Shown here: positions 1-13,170 of the stretch, piece by piece
How the letters are laid out: each line of letters begins with the position of its first letter
Numbering within the stretch: position 1 is the first letter of the stretch
DNA from: Setophaga petechia
Lineage: Eukaryota; Chordata; Aves; Passeriformes; Parulidae
DNA length: 64,000 nt
NCBI GenBank assembly: GCA_024362935.1
Contig: JANCRA010000007.1
Span: 14,818,003-14,882,002 of the forward strand
Direction: 5' to 3'
Notes under the pieces: generated by a model
Databases searched by the model: none
Told to the model about the DNA's origin: nothing
What the model saw: the letters and a program-made list of their open reading frames with translations, nothing else
Made by a program: the position numbers and the translations under genes

Positions 1-2975
1 CCAGAGATTTTTTCATCAATTTGTTCTCCTACACATTTTAAATGTAAGAAGGAATAGCAGGGATGGCAAAAACAACTTTTCTTCTTCCATAAAAAAATCT
101 CATTCAAAAGTTGCTGTAGTTCTTGAACAGAAAATACCTACTTTGAGAAAAAAAACACTATATTTCAGTATAAAATGTACTTTTAATGTAAGACTATAAA
201 ATAGCTCTAGTAATGAAATGATAGAAATGGTATACCAATGGATCACCCGAAGAACTGGATCATAATTTCTTGACCAAAAGCATACTTTTGTATATTTTTA
301 AAGTATTTTTTATAAAACCTAATCATTTTTAAAGTAAATAAAATTACTTTTAACCTCTGCTTTTATGATCATTGTGAATTACTGGATCTTGAATTTAAAG
401 AAAAAATTATTTTCCACATTTTTTAACATTAAGATTTTGGGGGGTTAACAGATCTTTTCAGTTTGTTGGAATTAGAAGATTAAGCAAAGCTTTGATTTCT
501 AGCACCTTTCTCTTTCTGGTTGAGGAATTAAATAGCCTGAACTCTAATTGAACTCAGTAGGAACAAAATTAAAGCTCAATGAAAAATGAAGCTCTGGTTC
601 CAATGGTCACTGCAAAAAATTTACGAAAAGAAGTTCCCATTCAGAACAAAACAAGGCTAGTTGTATTTATGGAGAAGCACAATGTTTGCATAATTCAAGT
701 TTTTACATAATTCAACTTCACATAAATGTAATCTTTTGATGGTTTCTGATAAATTTCTAAAAAAAAAATCTCAGGGAAAAAAAAGCTATTTCAAACCATT
801 AAAAAATGATGAAACTGGAAGACAAAAGTTGTGTTCAAGATGCTTCAGACTGCGTATTGAAAACTCTGGATTAGCTACTCAGGGTGAAATTAGAAGAGTA
901 CTTGTAATCAGTTCCATCATGTAGGTGATATATATTCCCCTAAAGATAGGCAAATAGATCAACTGATTGATCCATGGTTTTGGGTTTTGAGTCTAATGCT
1001 GTCTAGCAAATACATTTCATATAATGCAACAAATAATAATGGAAAAGGATCAGGAAACTTTCATTATAGCAGCAGAACCATAAATCATTCAACTAATTAG
1101 AAGCTCATTCTTCTTGCTTAAAAGTACTTCAATCAACCTCGTTTATATGGAAAAAAACATCCAGGGTTTTGAAAAATTGAGAGGAAATAAAATGGAAGCA
1201 ATGTTGCAGTTTCCAGCAAACATATAAATAGAATCCCTTCACACTTGGACATCGTGGTTTACCACGATGTGACCTGAAACTACCTTGACCTCTCTGAAAT
1301 CAACATTTTTGCATTGAAGTGAAACAAGGGACGTGCTTGTTTTGATGTATGGCTCTGTGACATATTATAAATATTACATCACATAACCACAGAGGATGTC
1401 AATCAATAAGAAATTTTTTCAGAGAGCACTAAATGAACCATGGGTTCTTGCCTCTGAATGGCTCCTTTAACATACTACTTTTGCTTAAATGATTAATAGG
1501 AGACATATTGTCAGAAAACATACTTAAAGTGAAAAACAGTAAACTGTAGAAATATCATTCATTTTTTAAGCAATTTTCTAGAGCACATGTCACATAAATT
1601 TACATAGAGACAGCACTATTATAGTCGTTTAAGCTCGATAGTAGGCACACCTTCCACTTAAGTGTGAAAGCAATGGGAAAATATTTTATTAAACCTAGGC
1701 TGCTCTACTCCATGAAAATCAAAATGCTAACCTGGATTCAAAAGTGGAATCATTAAAAGGTGTAAGTGTGACAACCTAGAAATCCTTCTCAAAAATTGGA
1801 AACAAACTAAAAAGTATATGTGCACATCTGAGACAGTTGTGCTGCTGCTTAACCTTCACCATTTCTGAATGCAATGAATTCAAGTCCATAAATTCCCCAT
1901 AAAACTGCTTTTAGTCTCCTCAACTTTGTATTGTTTTATCCCAACTCCTAGAGCACAGATTGGATTACCTGAAGATCAGAGCTATATAATAAACTCTGAA
2001 TACTGTGGATGGTGCTAACAGAAAGCAAGCTCAGGCTCTGGAAGGCAAGGTGACCAGCATTGCTTGGATGTGACTCGCCTCCAAATGCCCTTCAGAGACA
2101 ATGTGAAAAATGCCAGCACACAAGGACTGAAATAAGGCCTCAGGTGGTAGCAAGGAAAAATACATCTAATGTCTCTTTTTTCCTGCATAATCAATGTCTC
2201 ACCTGTCTTAATGTTGTAGCTTTGAAAATTACATCACTTAGCAGACATTCCATAAGTTATGGATCTATATTCATAACCATCATCAGTTACGAGTATTTCT
2301 GGGTTTTTTTTTAAATAATCCTTACAAATTTTAGCAACATTTCAGTTGGACTTACAGCATTTTATCAAATCTCCATATGAAATTTCAGATGACCTCTTGT
2401 GTAATCTAGCTCACTGATATTACATTATAAAGATAGTTTGGGGTTTTTTTATTAGAATATAACTGCTCTGAATGGAGCAGCACAATATAGGAGGAGTCAT
2501 TTATTCTGTGTTACTAATGGCTTGATAACTACAGTAGAAGTAACTTAGCATCACATCAAACATGAGCAGAACACAAGGCAACTGGCTATCTCAGTGGAGT
2601 AATTTTTTTCTTTTCTTTTTTTTATTGCCTTTCGTCCTTAGTGTATGCAAACCTTGCCTTATCTTGGCCTTAAAGAAGGAAGTGCCTTGAGTAGGGGTAT
2701 ATGAATACTCACATTCAGGAAATCCTGTGCACCCCTGCTCAACTCAGACATGTGGTATACAGCACTGAAACGTCTCTTGGAACAGGGTTCCTGAGTATGA
2801 TCTCACTGAAATGGAGGCTACTCAAATTCCCAGGTGTTTCATGGCAGAACATTACAATGCTTTCAGAATAGAGTAGATGCTTGTTTGAGACTCTGGGTTG
2901 ACTTTATTTAAGTATTTTTCCAGTAGTAAAACAAAACCTTCATGCTTTATCACATCTACAAATGAAAACACTAAC
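1..2975 (-). other. LRMDA: LRMDA intron, 5' part (continues past the left edge)
   Basis: This stretch follows the donor of the 140-nt exon (gttagtg read on the minus strand from 2975), so it is the start of the next LRMDA intron. I looked on the minus strand for the next expected coding exon, which in mammals resumes with residues like FVLYKLPNLKFLD, and did not find it, so it lies left of position 1. Apart from a short perfect hairpin at 1249-1270 and some T-runs I see nothing in it. The small open frames at 736-924 and 2060-2314 look like chance ORFs. Confidence 0.85.
1249..1270. repeat. short perfect inverted repeat (hairpin)
   Basis: ACATCGTGGT at 1249-1258 is followed by TT and then by its exact reverse complement ACCACGATGT at 1261-1270. 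The stem is 10 bp with a 2-nt loop, or 9 bp with a 4-nt loop. It contains two CpGs in an otherwise CpG-poor region. No function can be assigned. Confidence 0.8.
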
Positions 2976-3115
2976 CTGTATCTCTGGTAGTCATCTTCAT
3001 CCTTTTCTTTGCAGACCAGTTCATTTGGGCAAGCAATGTTTCCAAGCAAACTGAGATACTGCAGTGAGGGTACAACTTCAGCCAAATGGTCCAAAAGGCT
3101 TTCTAATTCTGTTAT
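2976..3115 (-). CDS. LRMDA: LRMDA internal coding exon (last leucine-rich repeat and C-terminal cap)
   Basis: This is a 140-nt coding exon on the minus strand. It opens in phase 0 with ATA ACA GAA (I-T-E) and reads [20 protein letters not shown], then [20 protein letters not shown] and DDYQRY, and ends with AG, the first two bases of an Arg codon (phase 2). The donor is TACAG|gttagtg, an ordinary U2 site. The repeat pattern LxxLxxL...LxYLSLLGN followed by an acidic, Cys-containing cap matches human LRMDA ([20 protein letters not shown], as remembered). LRMDA is a small leucine-rich-repeat protein of the melanocyte lineage. Loss of it causes oculocutaneous albinism type 7 in people, and recent work as I recall it links it to RAB32/RAB38 and Retriever/Commander endosomal recycling. 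The acceptor is non-canonical (AC rather than AG). An open frame running on to 2852 is read-through into the intron, and its apparent start at 3094 is an internal TTG codon, not a start. Confidence 0.95.
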
Positions 3116-3138
3116 GTGTCAAAGGTAGTGGGTTAAGG
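3116..3138 (-). other. LRMDA: U12-type 3' splice site and branch point (AC acceptor)
   Basis: Read on the minus strand, the motif GCCTTAACC includes CCTTAAC at 3138-3132, which closely matches the U12 branch-point consensus TTCCTTAAC. The probable branch adenosine at 3133 is 17 nt from the last intron base. The intron then ends ...CTTTGACAC at 3116, with terminal dinucleotide AC, and the exon resumes ATAACAG. No AG acceptor fits the reading frame here. The region lacks the long polypyrimidine tract of a U2 acceptor, as expected for U12 introns. Confidence 0.88.
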
Positions 3139-5079
3139 CTTCAATGACATTAATGAAAAAAGCATTTGGAGTTGCATCACTGCTGATTTAAACATACATT
3201 TCAATAACTGACAATCAAATTTAGTATGGCATTCAGGAAAATGTCACATTAATTGTTCCAAGGGCAAACAGGGATAAACTTCAGTCAGTTTTTTGGCATG
3301 GAATGAAAGAATTGGGCTGTTTTGTCATTCTTTTCTCCGCCTTTCTTTCCTAGGTGGTTCACTACAAAACATTAAAACTTTGACAAAATGATGGATGCTG
3401 TGTGGTAAAATGGCTAGCAATTGCTGGAGCCATGAAACTTTTCCAGCATGGAAACAAACAGTTAGTTTCACAGCACATTCATCACTAATATATTCAGTCC
3501 ACTGGAAAATGAGTTAAAAAAAAAAAAAGAAAAAGAAAAAAGTCAAACCACAACAACCCAGGTTCACTCCCAGCATATAAACGCTTTGAGTGTCACAGCA
3601 ACACATTTGTAACTACTCAATTAGGATATGCCAATTAATGCTTTACTAAGTGCAACTTAAAGACTTCAGTGTAACAAATACTTTATATATGAAGTTTTAA
3701 AGTCTTGTAAAGCATAAAATTTTTCATTAAAAGAGCCTCTTATTTTGATGCTCATGAGGCTTTTTAACTGTATTTCTGGGAACATAAATAAGAAGGGTAC
3801 ACCTTCATTATTGTAAACCTAAATAAAACAAACAAGCAAAAAAAGGTTAAACTGTCTTTAACCACTGCAGTACTAGAAATCACAAGTTAGGATTAAGCCT
3901 AGCAACAATATTCAACCGTTTGCACCTCAATTTGTTAATTGATCAAATAACTATTTTGTTGTTATGGCCTAGTATGACAATCTCTAAGACTTGAAATATA
4001 CATTCTTATTTACTTCAATTTATATACAAAAATGTCGCTGTGATTCTCAAAAAATATGCCGTGCATGTGTGTGTGAAAGCTTTCCAATATTTAAAGATCA
4101 ACTGACTTAAACAAGAGTAATAATTATGCAAAACCATTAAAGGATATTTCATTGCTGTTCTTATTCCTTCCTGCTGTTAAAGACAAACTATTGTTTTACA
4201 TTCTCAGTTCACTTTTTTTGCTATTATTTATACTTGATTTATGTGTTTCTGTTATCTTTGTTATTTTTAGCTGATGGAATTTACTTTATTTCCTCACCCC
4301 AATATCTTAAGGGCAACAGAAGCAATACAGAATGGAGAAAACAGCTTCATTGTTAAAAATGTGGTCCACGTTTTGTAAGCCCGAAATTTTAGTTTATTTT
4401 CAAACACACATGAAGACCATGCCAACAATTACTAATCCTAATATATAAAAATCAATGTATCTACACTCTTGTTTTATCCTAACAATAGTCAGTGTTCTGT
4501 TCCAAAAAATCTAAATAGTCATACTTAAATATTTAGTATGAGTGCAGAAAATGAAGGTTTGAAATAAGATCTACTAATTAATTGAAAAGATAGGAATGCT
4601 AACTTTTAATTTGGCTAAGCCACATTACAGAATGTTTGATACTAGTAATTAATCTACCAAACCCCAAGAAAAAAATTTCTTTTTGTAGCACCATATGATT
4701 TGTTAGCTAGGATGAATTACCAATCCAAACTTGTTGCTCATTTTCATACCTGGACCTTAAGCTCACACATAAACTTTTTCATAGCTCTTTCAGGAAGTAT
4801 GTGACTGTGATGGGAAACTCACAAACTGTTTTTCCACACATGTTCAAGTGTGGAAAAGGCTTTTTAAAAGTTTCCGAAGGCTGTTAGAGAAGTGCTTGAA
4901 CCTGGCACCCTCCCTCAGCCAGGAGCAACACTTAATTTCTCCCAGCATTGCTTAAGTTGCAAAACGGCTCCCTGAGAGAAATAGTTTATTATTACAAAAG
5001 ACAGTTATTGCCATAACAGCAATCACACACAGGAGGTTAGCTATTCCAAGGTTTTGATTGTATCTGGTAATTTCCTATC

Positions 5080-5144
5080 AAAAGGAAAAAAAAAAAACAT
5101 AAAAATAACACCCCAACAACAATAAAAACAAAAAAACCCCCCAA
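5080..5144. repeat. A/C-rich low-complexity tract
   Basis: A run of 12 A is followed by AC-rich sequence ending in aaaaaaacccccc. Similar A/C tracts recur across the window (19451-19540, 20341-20393, 26465-26546, 54440-54483). Confidence 0.8.
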
Positions 5145-8100
5145 GTCATTCAAAATGCTTGCTTCTTTTATGAAGTAAACATGCAGGAGTTTTGCTTCTC
5201 AGTTCAGCAGAGGTATTTCTTGTGTAAAAGCTGTTCTCCCCAGAAGTTTGCTGAATGTGGAGCATGACATGGATTCTAGCTCTCATCTGAACATACAGTC
5301 TTCAAGGTAAATGCAAAATGTATTTAGAAATGTAATAAAAAGCAGTGTCAGCTTAGATATGCACAAAGTGTAAGACTACACCTCAAAGGCCTATGGAAAG
5401 CAAAAGAGAGAGACACCATATTCACCAAGTATTTTAGGTAAATAACAGGAGGTGATAATCTGCATTTCAAAAATCCGAATCTCCCAAATTTGGAAGTTAG
5501 TGTCTATATTCTAATATCTCATATCTAAACCCTGAATATTTATTTTCAGATGCAAAAACACCCCCTAAAAAGTATCTCATACAAGAGAATTAGCAGTTAT
5601 ATCATAAATAAAATAATTAATTTTTCTCTTCTTTAGGACTTAGATATCTTTTCTTATCCCTCTTAAAAACAAAATGCAAGGTACAGATTGATTTTCCCCG
5701 AAGTCCTATTCTCGTTACACCATAGTTATTTTTTGCAAAGCATGTACAAAAAACTACATCCTGTTAAAATTCTCATGATTAAGTATTTCTCAGAGATGAC
5801 TCATAAGTCATGGTGCACTTCTTAGTGTAGTGTTCAGTTAATTAGCATGTCAAATACTTATTTAAATCACAATACTGCAACTATATGATGTCCCCAAAAG
5901 CATTATGTCTTTCTAAAACAATGCTAGGAAAATATGGAGAGAGAAAATCAAAGCAAATTTGAAATTTTATTGCCAGCTTCCTTTTTATGGTTTATTGTTG
6001 CAGTCCAAGCAGTGCCATATTGGTACAATCAGAGCCAAAGAGCTGCAAAACCCTGCTGTGGCCACTTCTAAGACCAATTTCAGCTCCATTCTCTCCAAAA
6101 AAGAAAACCTACAATTAAATCCATGGACAGTGCTAGTGAAAATGTATTTATTTATTTAGAGCTCTGTAAAAATAGCTCTGGACTGATCTGTCTAAAGTCA
6201 GTGTCACTGATCACCAGGTGAATTTGTAACAGTGATGCCAACACTTACACTATAGTTTACTGTTTGAAAAATGGTTTAAAGTACTGCTGTTGAGATAATT
6301 AAAAAACCTTAGTGTAGTAATCCATCTCCTAATTCAAGTGCCATCATTACGTGTCTATTAATGCCTCTCTTTCTAACAGACATCAAACAAAAGAAAAAAC
6401 TGTAACAATTACAATTTTAAAATCACCAGCTCTACAGCTCAAAAGCTATAATATTCTCAGGAATTATACAACAGTGGTTCCCTCCAAAAATGTAACTCGG
6501 TCTTCAGGAACAATTAACAAAAATACACTGGACATACTTTAAAATTTCATCCAAAAGACTGTACTAGTTTTAAACCAGGGAAGCATTTAAAAGAACTGGT
6601 CATCTCTCACAGATGAACTTTCAAAGCCTCTTCAGACTGTTACAATGTGCATACCACACATGCATATTTAGACTGTTCACAAGCAGACATGCACACCAAA
6701 AATATCTTACAAATAGGCATGTTCTGACTCATCTGTTTTCACTCTCTCTCTCATACTCAATTCCACTGTTTTTGAGTTTCTCTCAAAGGCAGAAAGAACA
6801 AGCAAGGGCCCAAAGCAAATGATGTGTCTTCTGTCTCTGGCTAAGAACTAACTGTCTGTGCAAGCTTGTAGCATTTTCATTTGTTTATTTTGCAGAAAAT
6901 CTTGCAGCCTGGACTAAAATTCTAGTGGCTAGCCAGGACTATGTCCCCTTTCAAACCATTCAAAGATTAGTTCCCAGGGAATATTACATTTGCACAAGGA
7001 GAAAGTTGTGAACTCTGACTGGATAGTGCCACTTGACTTAGTTTTAGGAGAACCTCACAAGCAGGGACAGTCATTTGGATGCTAAGCTGTGTCTTTTGAC
7101 AGCAAGCATAGCAAAAGACTATTCTGTTAAACTTCTAAGAGGTTGAGTGGATTCACACAGAAACTACTGCATGACATCTTATGACTTCCTCTATTCCAGA
7201 CTTCTCTGTTCTTCTATATTCTTTAGTTGTGTCTTTTCTGCAAATTTCCAGGGCAGACACACTCCATGAACCCTCTGTGGAGAGTAATATAAAGATCAGG
7301 TGCTTTAGGTACTGAGCACTAATGCTGGCCATCCCCAAACACCAGAGCATTTCTTCCTTCCTCACCAGTATTATTGGTATAACCATATTCACACTTGTTC
7401 TTGGGAGAAACTGCAGGTCAAACCCATGCAGAAACATAATCTATGCTTTTTCTAAATTAATTTATTCTGTCTAAAAAAACTTATACATTTCCTATGTCAC
7501 CACACAAATACTTTTTACATATAGTTTGACATATGCAAGAGAATCTGAAATTTCTTTCTGTTGACTTTTTGTCTACTAGCAATTCTTTTTACTAGTCACA
7601 CACTCAAATACAGAAAAGTAACACTCTTGTTCTCTCTCACAGTGCTTTCCAAGTTGCTCCACCATTATCTTTCAAAAAGTCATTCCACTTCCCCAAAAGA
7701 GTTGCAGGAGAACTTTCCATGTAAATGAACCCCATTGACTCCAGCTTTTGGAAGTTCTTGGAAGCAAAGAGATACAGTAAAGAGCAGTCAGCATACATTC
7801 AAAATATTTCTGAAATATGTACATCAGAATATCAGGAACATCATGCAGAATTCCAGATCATCACATAGAAAGTCCCCAAACTGTCATTCAAAAGTTTTCT
7901 GCCAACTAATCATCTGTCATGCAGTTGCTGCAATCTAACATTAAAACAGCTGAATGACACTTCTACCAGAGTCATAAATGAGCAAGATACCTATACATAT
8001 TCCCAGCTGAAACATTTGCTTCAATTAAATTTATCACAAACATGATGTAGCAATCACAAGCTGTTCCACACACAAATAGCCTTGAATCAGAAGTTACCAA

Positions 8101-9420
8101 TTCTGCTCTGAATGCAGTGTGAAAAGATCTTTGCCACCTGAATGCTTTTCCATTAGGATGTGCTAGGTCTTCAAGGTTGGATAACCACAGAAATAGCTTA
8201 CAATATGCAAGTATACATCTCCCTCTTCTCTGAGTGCAACAGGATGTCACACACAGTCATTTGTATGCCAAATTCTGGCTTGAACCCTATCTGGTAGGGA
8301 GATAGGACCTCGAGATAAGGCCTTGCTCACTGACTTTGAAACCACTTTGCTCAAGTAGAAAAAGGTGCAGAGTGTATGGTAATTAACTAAGTCCATATAT
8401 CTCATGGAGAGCTTCCTGCATACTGAATATATGGGAAAAAAATCCCATTCTGCCTACTGGAGCAGCATTAGTTTTCTTTATGTAGCTGGAGTTGCTAGTG
8501 CTCTTAAAGGCATTTTAGAATCCCCATGGTTCCAAGGCTGCAGATTTGAAGACTACATTTCAATGTTATTAAGTAACAAAGCATCACAAAGACAAAAATA
8601 AAGCAGCAGAGCACTATTTTTAAAAACATTCTGATATCTGCAGCTCAACTCCTGCAAGCACAGCTGTAGAACAGCATAAGGAATCAGCTGGACTGTGGAC
8701 TACTTCTCTCTTCCACAGATGTATGGAAGGTGTACAGGAGGCTACTTCTCTCCTCCATGACGGCCTTCACATGACTTAATTTTTACCTTAGAAAAAAAAT
8801 CTAGAAGAATCTTCTTTTCTAGGAGAAAGATTCTTGGCTTATTAGGTACACAAGTTATCTAACAAGCCACACAGATTTCACTAAATCCACAGTTGTGGTG
8901 TGGAGAACTCAGAAGCCTATGCAGGAAGAGTTCTGTACCACTTCAATTGTCTGTTTAGAGGGAATGGGCAACCATGCATAATAGGAGAAATTTTGTATCT
9001 TTAAAGTATTCACTCAATCTAAACACCAAGTCTTCAGCAGTTAATAATGAGGTTCTGGTCAGACTGGGACTTCTGTGTCTTCAGGCACTTGAGAACAATT
9101 AAGGAATAAGCACAGAGGCAAAATAAACTACAATCTATATTTATGGTGATAAGCAAATCTGTAAATATTAGAGATTATTATGAGACCTGTATGAAGACAA
9201 ATTATTCCAGAAGTACTTACTGGTATGTCATTCAGTTGAGGTACTTAATACATGCTGCTTTCAAAGACTCAAAACATATAATACCTAAATCTGAATCAGC
9301 TCCTCTTGCCCTAAGAAATGTACATACTATTATGGACATTCTGCCCAGTTCTAGATTTCCCATGGTATGAAATATTTTTCTCCCTAAACCTTTCAAAACC
9401 TAGAAATATAGTCAATTATA

Positions 9421-9820
9421 AAACCACAGAATATGTTAGTTTGAAGGGACCCACCAGAATGACTAAACTGAACTCCTGACCTTGCACAGGACATCCCCAA
9501 GAGTCACACCCTGTGTCTGAGAGCACTGTCTAATTGCTCCATGAGCTCTCTCAGGCTGGGGCTGTGACCTCTGCCCTGGGGAGCTGTTCCAGTGCCCAGC
9601 TCAAGCCATTCCCTTGGGCCCTGTCACTGTCACCAGAGAGCAGAGATCAGTGCCTGTCCCTCCTCCTCCCCTCCTGAGGAAGCTGTGACTGCAGTGAGGT
9701 CTGCCCTCAGCCTCCTCCTGTCCAGGCTGAACAGAGCCAGGGACCTGAGCTGCCATTCAGCTTCCTCTCCAGCCTTTCACCATCCCCATGGCCACCCTCC
9801 CTGTGTGCTACGTTTACATT
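9421..9820 (-). mobile_element. CR1 LINE remnant, 3' end, internally deleted
   Basis: Plus-strand landmarks read as the complement of an avian CR1 3' end: cagaatatgttagtttgaag, then gggacccaccagaatgac, gcacaggacatccccaagag, gggagctgttccagtgccca, ccattcccttgggccctgtc, gcagagatcagtgcctgtcc and gaggaagctgtgactgcagt. The element is therefore on the minus strand, with its 3' terminus near 9421, where a decayed CACAGAAT stands for the usual terminal 8-mer repeat. Between the cagtgcccagc and tcaagccattccc landmarks, roughly 80-90 bp of the consensus as I remember it is missing. The 3' landmark is clear, but the right end near 9820 fades into unique sequence. The open frame at 9592-9984 is an antisense frame through this element, not a gene. 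Confidence 0.92.
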
Positions 9821-10011
9821 CAACGCCTTCTTCTCAAGAAATTATAGTACCTGCTCCTCAAAAGTATATAGAATGTATGTCAAATATACAGCTTACTGGA
9901 CTAAGGAGAGAAATGGAGCTTTACGACAAAGAATCACAGATCTGGTTCATTATCAGACTTGTCTGTTTAGAAATGAGGCAGTGAACAGCTTCTAATTTTC
10001 AGCATACAGGC

Positions 10012-10018
<7 letters not shown>

Positions 10019-10047
<29 letters not shown>
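10019..10047. repeat. (TA)n microsatellite
   Basis: Uninterrupted TA dinucleotide for 29 nt, preceded by a few TG units and followed by imperfect TA/CA sequence to about 10066. It directly abuts the hairpin at 10067-10100. Confidence 0.95.
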
Positions 10048-10052
<5 letters not shown>

Positions 10053-10066
10053 TAATATATACATAT

Positions 10067-10100
10067 ATTTGACAAACTATCTTTTGATAGTTTGTCAAAT
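10067..10100. repeat. 15-bp perfect inverted repeat (hairpin)
   Basis: ATTTGACAAACTATC (10067-10081), loop TTTT (10082-10085), then GATAGTTTGTCAAAT (10086-10100). All 15 positions pair. A diverged third copy of the TTGACAAA core lies at about 10124-10133. The stem is too short for a typical miRNA precursor, and no terminal repeats of a known transposon are recognised. Confidence 0.93.
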
Positions 10101-13100
10101 TTTGAAGCTGCCCATTTGAGTAATTTTGACAAATAATATAAAGATTGAAATGTAAAGGAAATTGAAAAGTTCATACTGTATTGTTCCATACTGATCCAGA
10201 TCAGCACAGTGAAAATGCACAAATCCTCATACTGCTACAACACCCACAGAGAAACAAATCTATTTACAAGTTTCCTGACTGATTCGTAGTATCTAGTCAA
10301 CACACTTAAAAGGAGAAATGAGGCTTCCCATTACAAGAATAGAGACTGCAGTCATAAGTCCTCCTCCAAAAGCAGCTTCCCATCTACCCCCATCCATCCT
10401 GATCTGCACTGCTTTCTGCTGTCCACTGTGTGTGAGAAAGAAACTAAGATATGTTTCCCAAAGTAAATCAGACTTTTAAAAAAATAACCATACTATATAC
10501 ACGAATTAAAGCATGTTAGATACATAACCCAACACTGCACAGTGTTGACGACTCTCCTTTAGGTATTTCCATTATATAGACTGCATTTAAGAAGATTTTT
10601 AACAGATTATACATTACAGAAAATTTAAGCGATAACATTTTTTGATTGTTATATTTTAATTTGCTTCTTCCACTTGTCGCAGAAAAATTGGTAGTGGCCT
10701 GACTGTTACTGAAATAGGCAATCAGAAGAAAAAAATACCAGGTGATTGTTCTTAGTCTTTGCCTGATTTAGAGATAAGCTTTCACATTTGTACAGTATCC
10801 AGACATTATGTTAGGAGGGCCCAAATGTTATTTACACATGCAATGCCACACAATAAGTGAACCATGCAAAAGGAGTAGAAAGCTCTTATCAGAACTATCA
10901 AAACAGGATATGGATCAAAATGAAGCCAGAATAAAAGGGGAGAAGAGTACAGTTATATTAAGAGATACTCAGGAAAGCTCTCATATGTGTTCTAAAGTTT
11001 ACATGCTAATCCAATTTTCAAAGGGGTCAGTTTGGCTTTTTGTTTATTTTCACCTCACTCTCACTCTCTCTATATATATTTATGTATACATGGCAATATT
11101 CCACCCACTGAAGTTTTATTTCAGATCAGTATTCTTTGCTCTGTAATGTATTTCATTATCCTATTAAATGTACATTTTTTTCTTAACATTTTTTGAAGAA
11201 TTCTATAGAGAAATAATTCATTAAAAGAAGTGATTCAAGTTCAAATAAGACCTTCATCAAACTCAGCATTAACATGGAGGAGAGGAATCTGGAAGGTCCC
11301 TGTGCTTCTGTGGACTGACGTATCCTCCCTACGAGAGATCACTGCGCCCCAGGGCTCAGGATGTTAATGATGGACAGCAGTTAATTTTTCTTCTCTGGGC
11401 AGTTTGTATAAAATAGGTGTTGCACAACTATTCCTGCAACTCCTCTATTAAGTTATTTGTAGCACACTACAAAATGCATATATTTCTACAACCTGGGTAC
11501 CTCAATACTCTCAAAGCTCTAACTTCCTCGTTTTTGGATTAAATTAAAAAAAAAAAATCCCAGGACACATCAAATCCTTCTCATCATGTTATCACTGACT
11601 TTGAGAGCTAACTCACTTGACAATACTATTCTAGTCTGTCTGTGGGACCAGCAGAAACTCTTTAAAGATTACGACTGACAGGTTAATTTTTTTCCCTCTT
11701 ATTTTGTTCACTGAGTTAGTATTCAGTACCTCTGCCCTCTTTTTGGGAAGTGTGAAACTCCTCCAGGTCTGCTGCCCACAGGACAAATAAACTTACGCAC
11801 TTTTTGGTCTTGTGGCCACACGCACACTTCATGGTTTGTAAGTGGCATCACCACAACAAAAATGTTCTTGCACATTCTTCACGAGTTTAGATTTTACCAT
11901 TGCAGCAAACGACAAAACAATAAAACCAGTTACTCAAATCCAACCCATAATAGCCTGTATTAACCATAAATCTAGCCAAATACCTAGTACAGTAATGATT
12001 GTTACTGTTCAAGAAACACTCTTGGCAAATTTCCATGGCTCCAAGAAAGAAAGTTACTCTGCTGATTTTTATTTATTTATAGCGTCAAAAATAAGTGCAG
12101 AAATGGTAGAATCTGCAGTTATTTTTATTCCCCTCAGTAGGAGGATTTTGCTTTAGTAGGAGGTAAATTGCTCTCAGTTTACATTGTCTGTAATAAAAGC
12201 CTGCAGTTGAGCAGTCTTGTCCTCACACTGCAATCACGAGGCCAGGGCTTTAGCAGGCTGTGCTCTAAGACTCTGCAGGCCTCCCTTGGCCTTCTGGCCA
12301 CAGTGTGATCACCCTTCACTTTTCCAAAATCATGCATTACACATCTTCAAATCTCCAGATGGGTCAAAGTCTGAGAAAATTATGGGATAATCGAGACTAC
12401 GTGCATAGACTTTGCAGATAATTCGTTTTTACAGACCATTATCCATACGCCTAGAGATGAGGGGCTCTGATCCAGCAGAGTATTAAGACAAATGTTGACA
12501 TATTTATTCTTAAGAAACAGACACAGGCTCTAACTTTAGGCATATGGAGAAGTGACTGATTGGTTACAACTGGACTTAGCCATACATCAAAAGACTTTAC
12601 TGTATTAGGACCTTGATTTAGAAAGCATTTTATGTGAATTTATACAGAACTGGAATACCAAGAAGAGACTGACATGCTTTTACAGCTGCAGCTGCACAGC
12701 AGCTAGCCAATTGTGCATATTACCAGTTTCATGAAAATAGAGAAAATAATTAAAATTATTATGTGGGTTCAATTAATTTTATCTTACTTTAATGCTTTAA
12801 GAGCTATTTAAAGTATTAAAACCTGAGAGCGTTTCACTGCACGCTCTATTCCACTAGAGGTCAGCCTGCAACAGAACCCCAAGCAAACACAGGAACTGAC
12901 TGCTGCACACGGGCAGCACTGACATTATTTTCTTTCTCTATTTTATCTATTAGAAAGATTTCTTCAGAGCCATAACTTAGATCTCTCACTAAAATGGAGC
13001 AACAGGAAGATATAATGGTGCATTTCATTTATGAATGACCTGTAATAAATTACTATGAAGTATTCCAGGTGCCAAATGAGAGAATGCTTTGTCGGCACAT

Positions 13101-13170
13101 GAACTATATTTCACATACTTTAATTTGGCTGACACATAAAACTCATTTGACATTTTGCAGGTATTTCTTT

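Noticed and set aside
2852..3094. An 80-codon minus-strand frame that could be called a stand-alone small protein
   Set aside because: Its apparent start is an internal TTG of the LRMDA exon, and its tail past 2976 is intron read-through.
9592..9984. 130-codon plus-strand ORF, Ser/Pro-rich
   Set aside because: Its first half is antisense to the CR1 LINE remnant, so it is not a gene.
13151..13170. cattttgcag|gtatttc on the plus strand looks like a splice acceptor or donor
   Set aside because: It is on the strand opposite to LRMDA and lies next to no plus-strand coding sequence.
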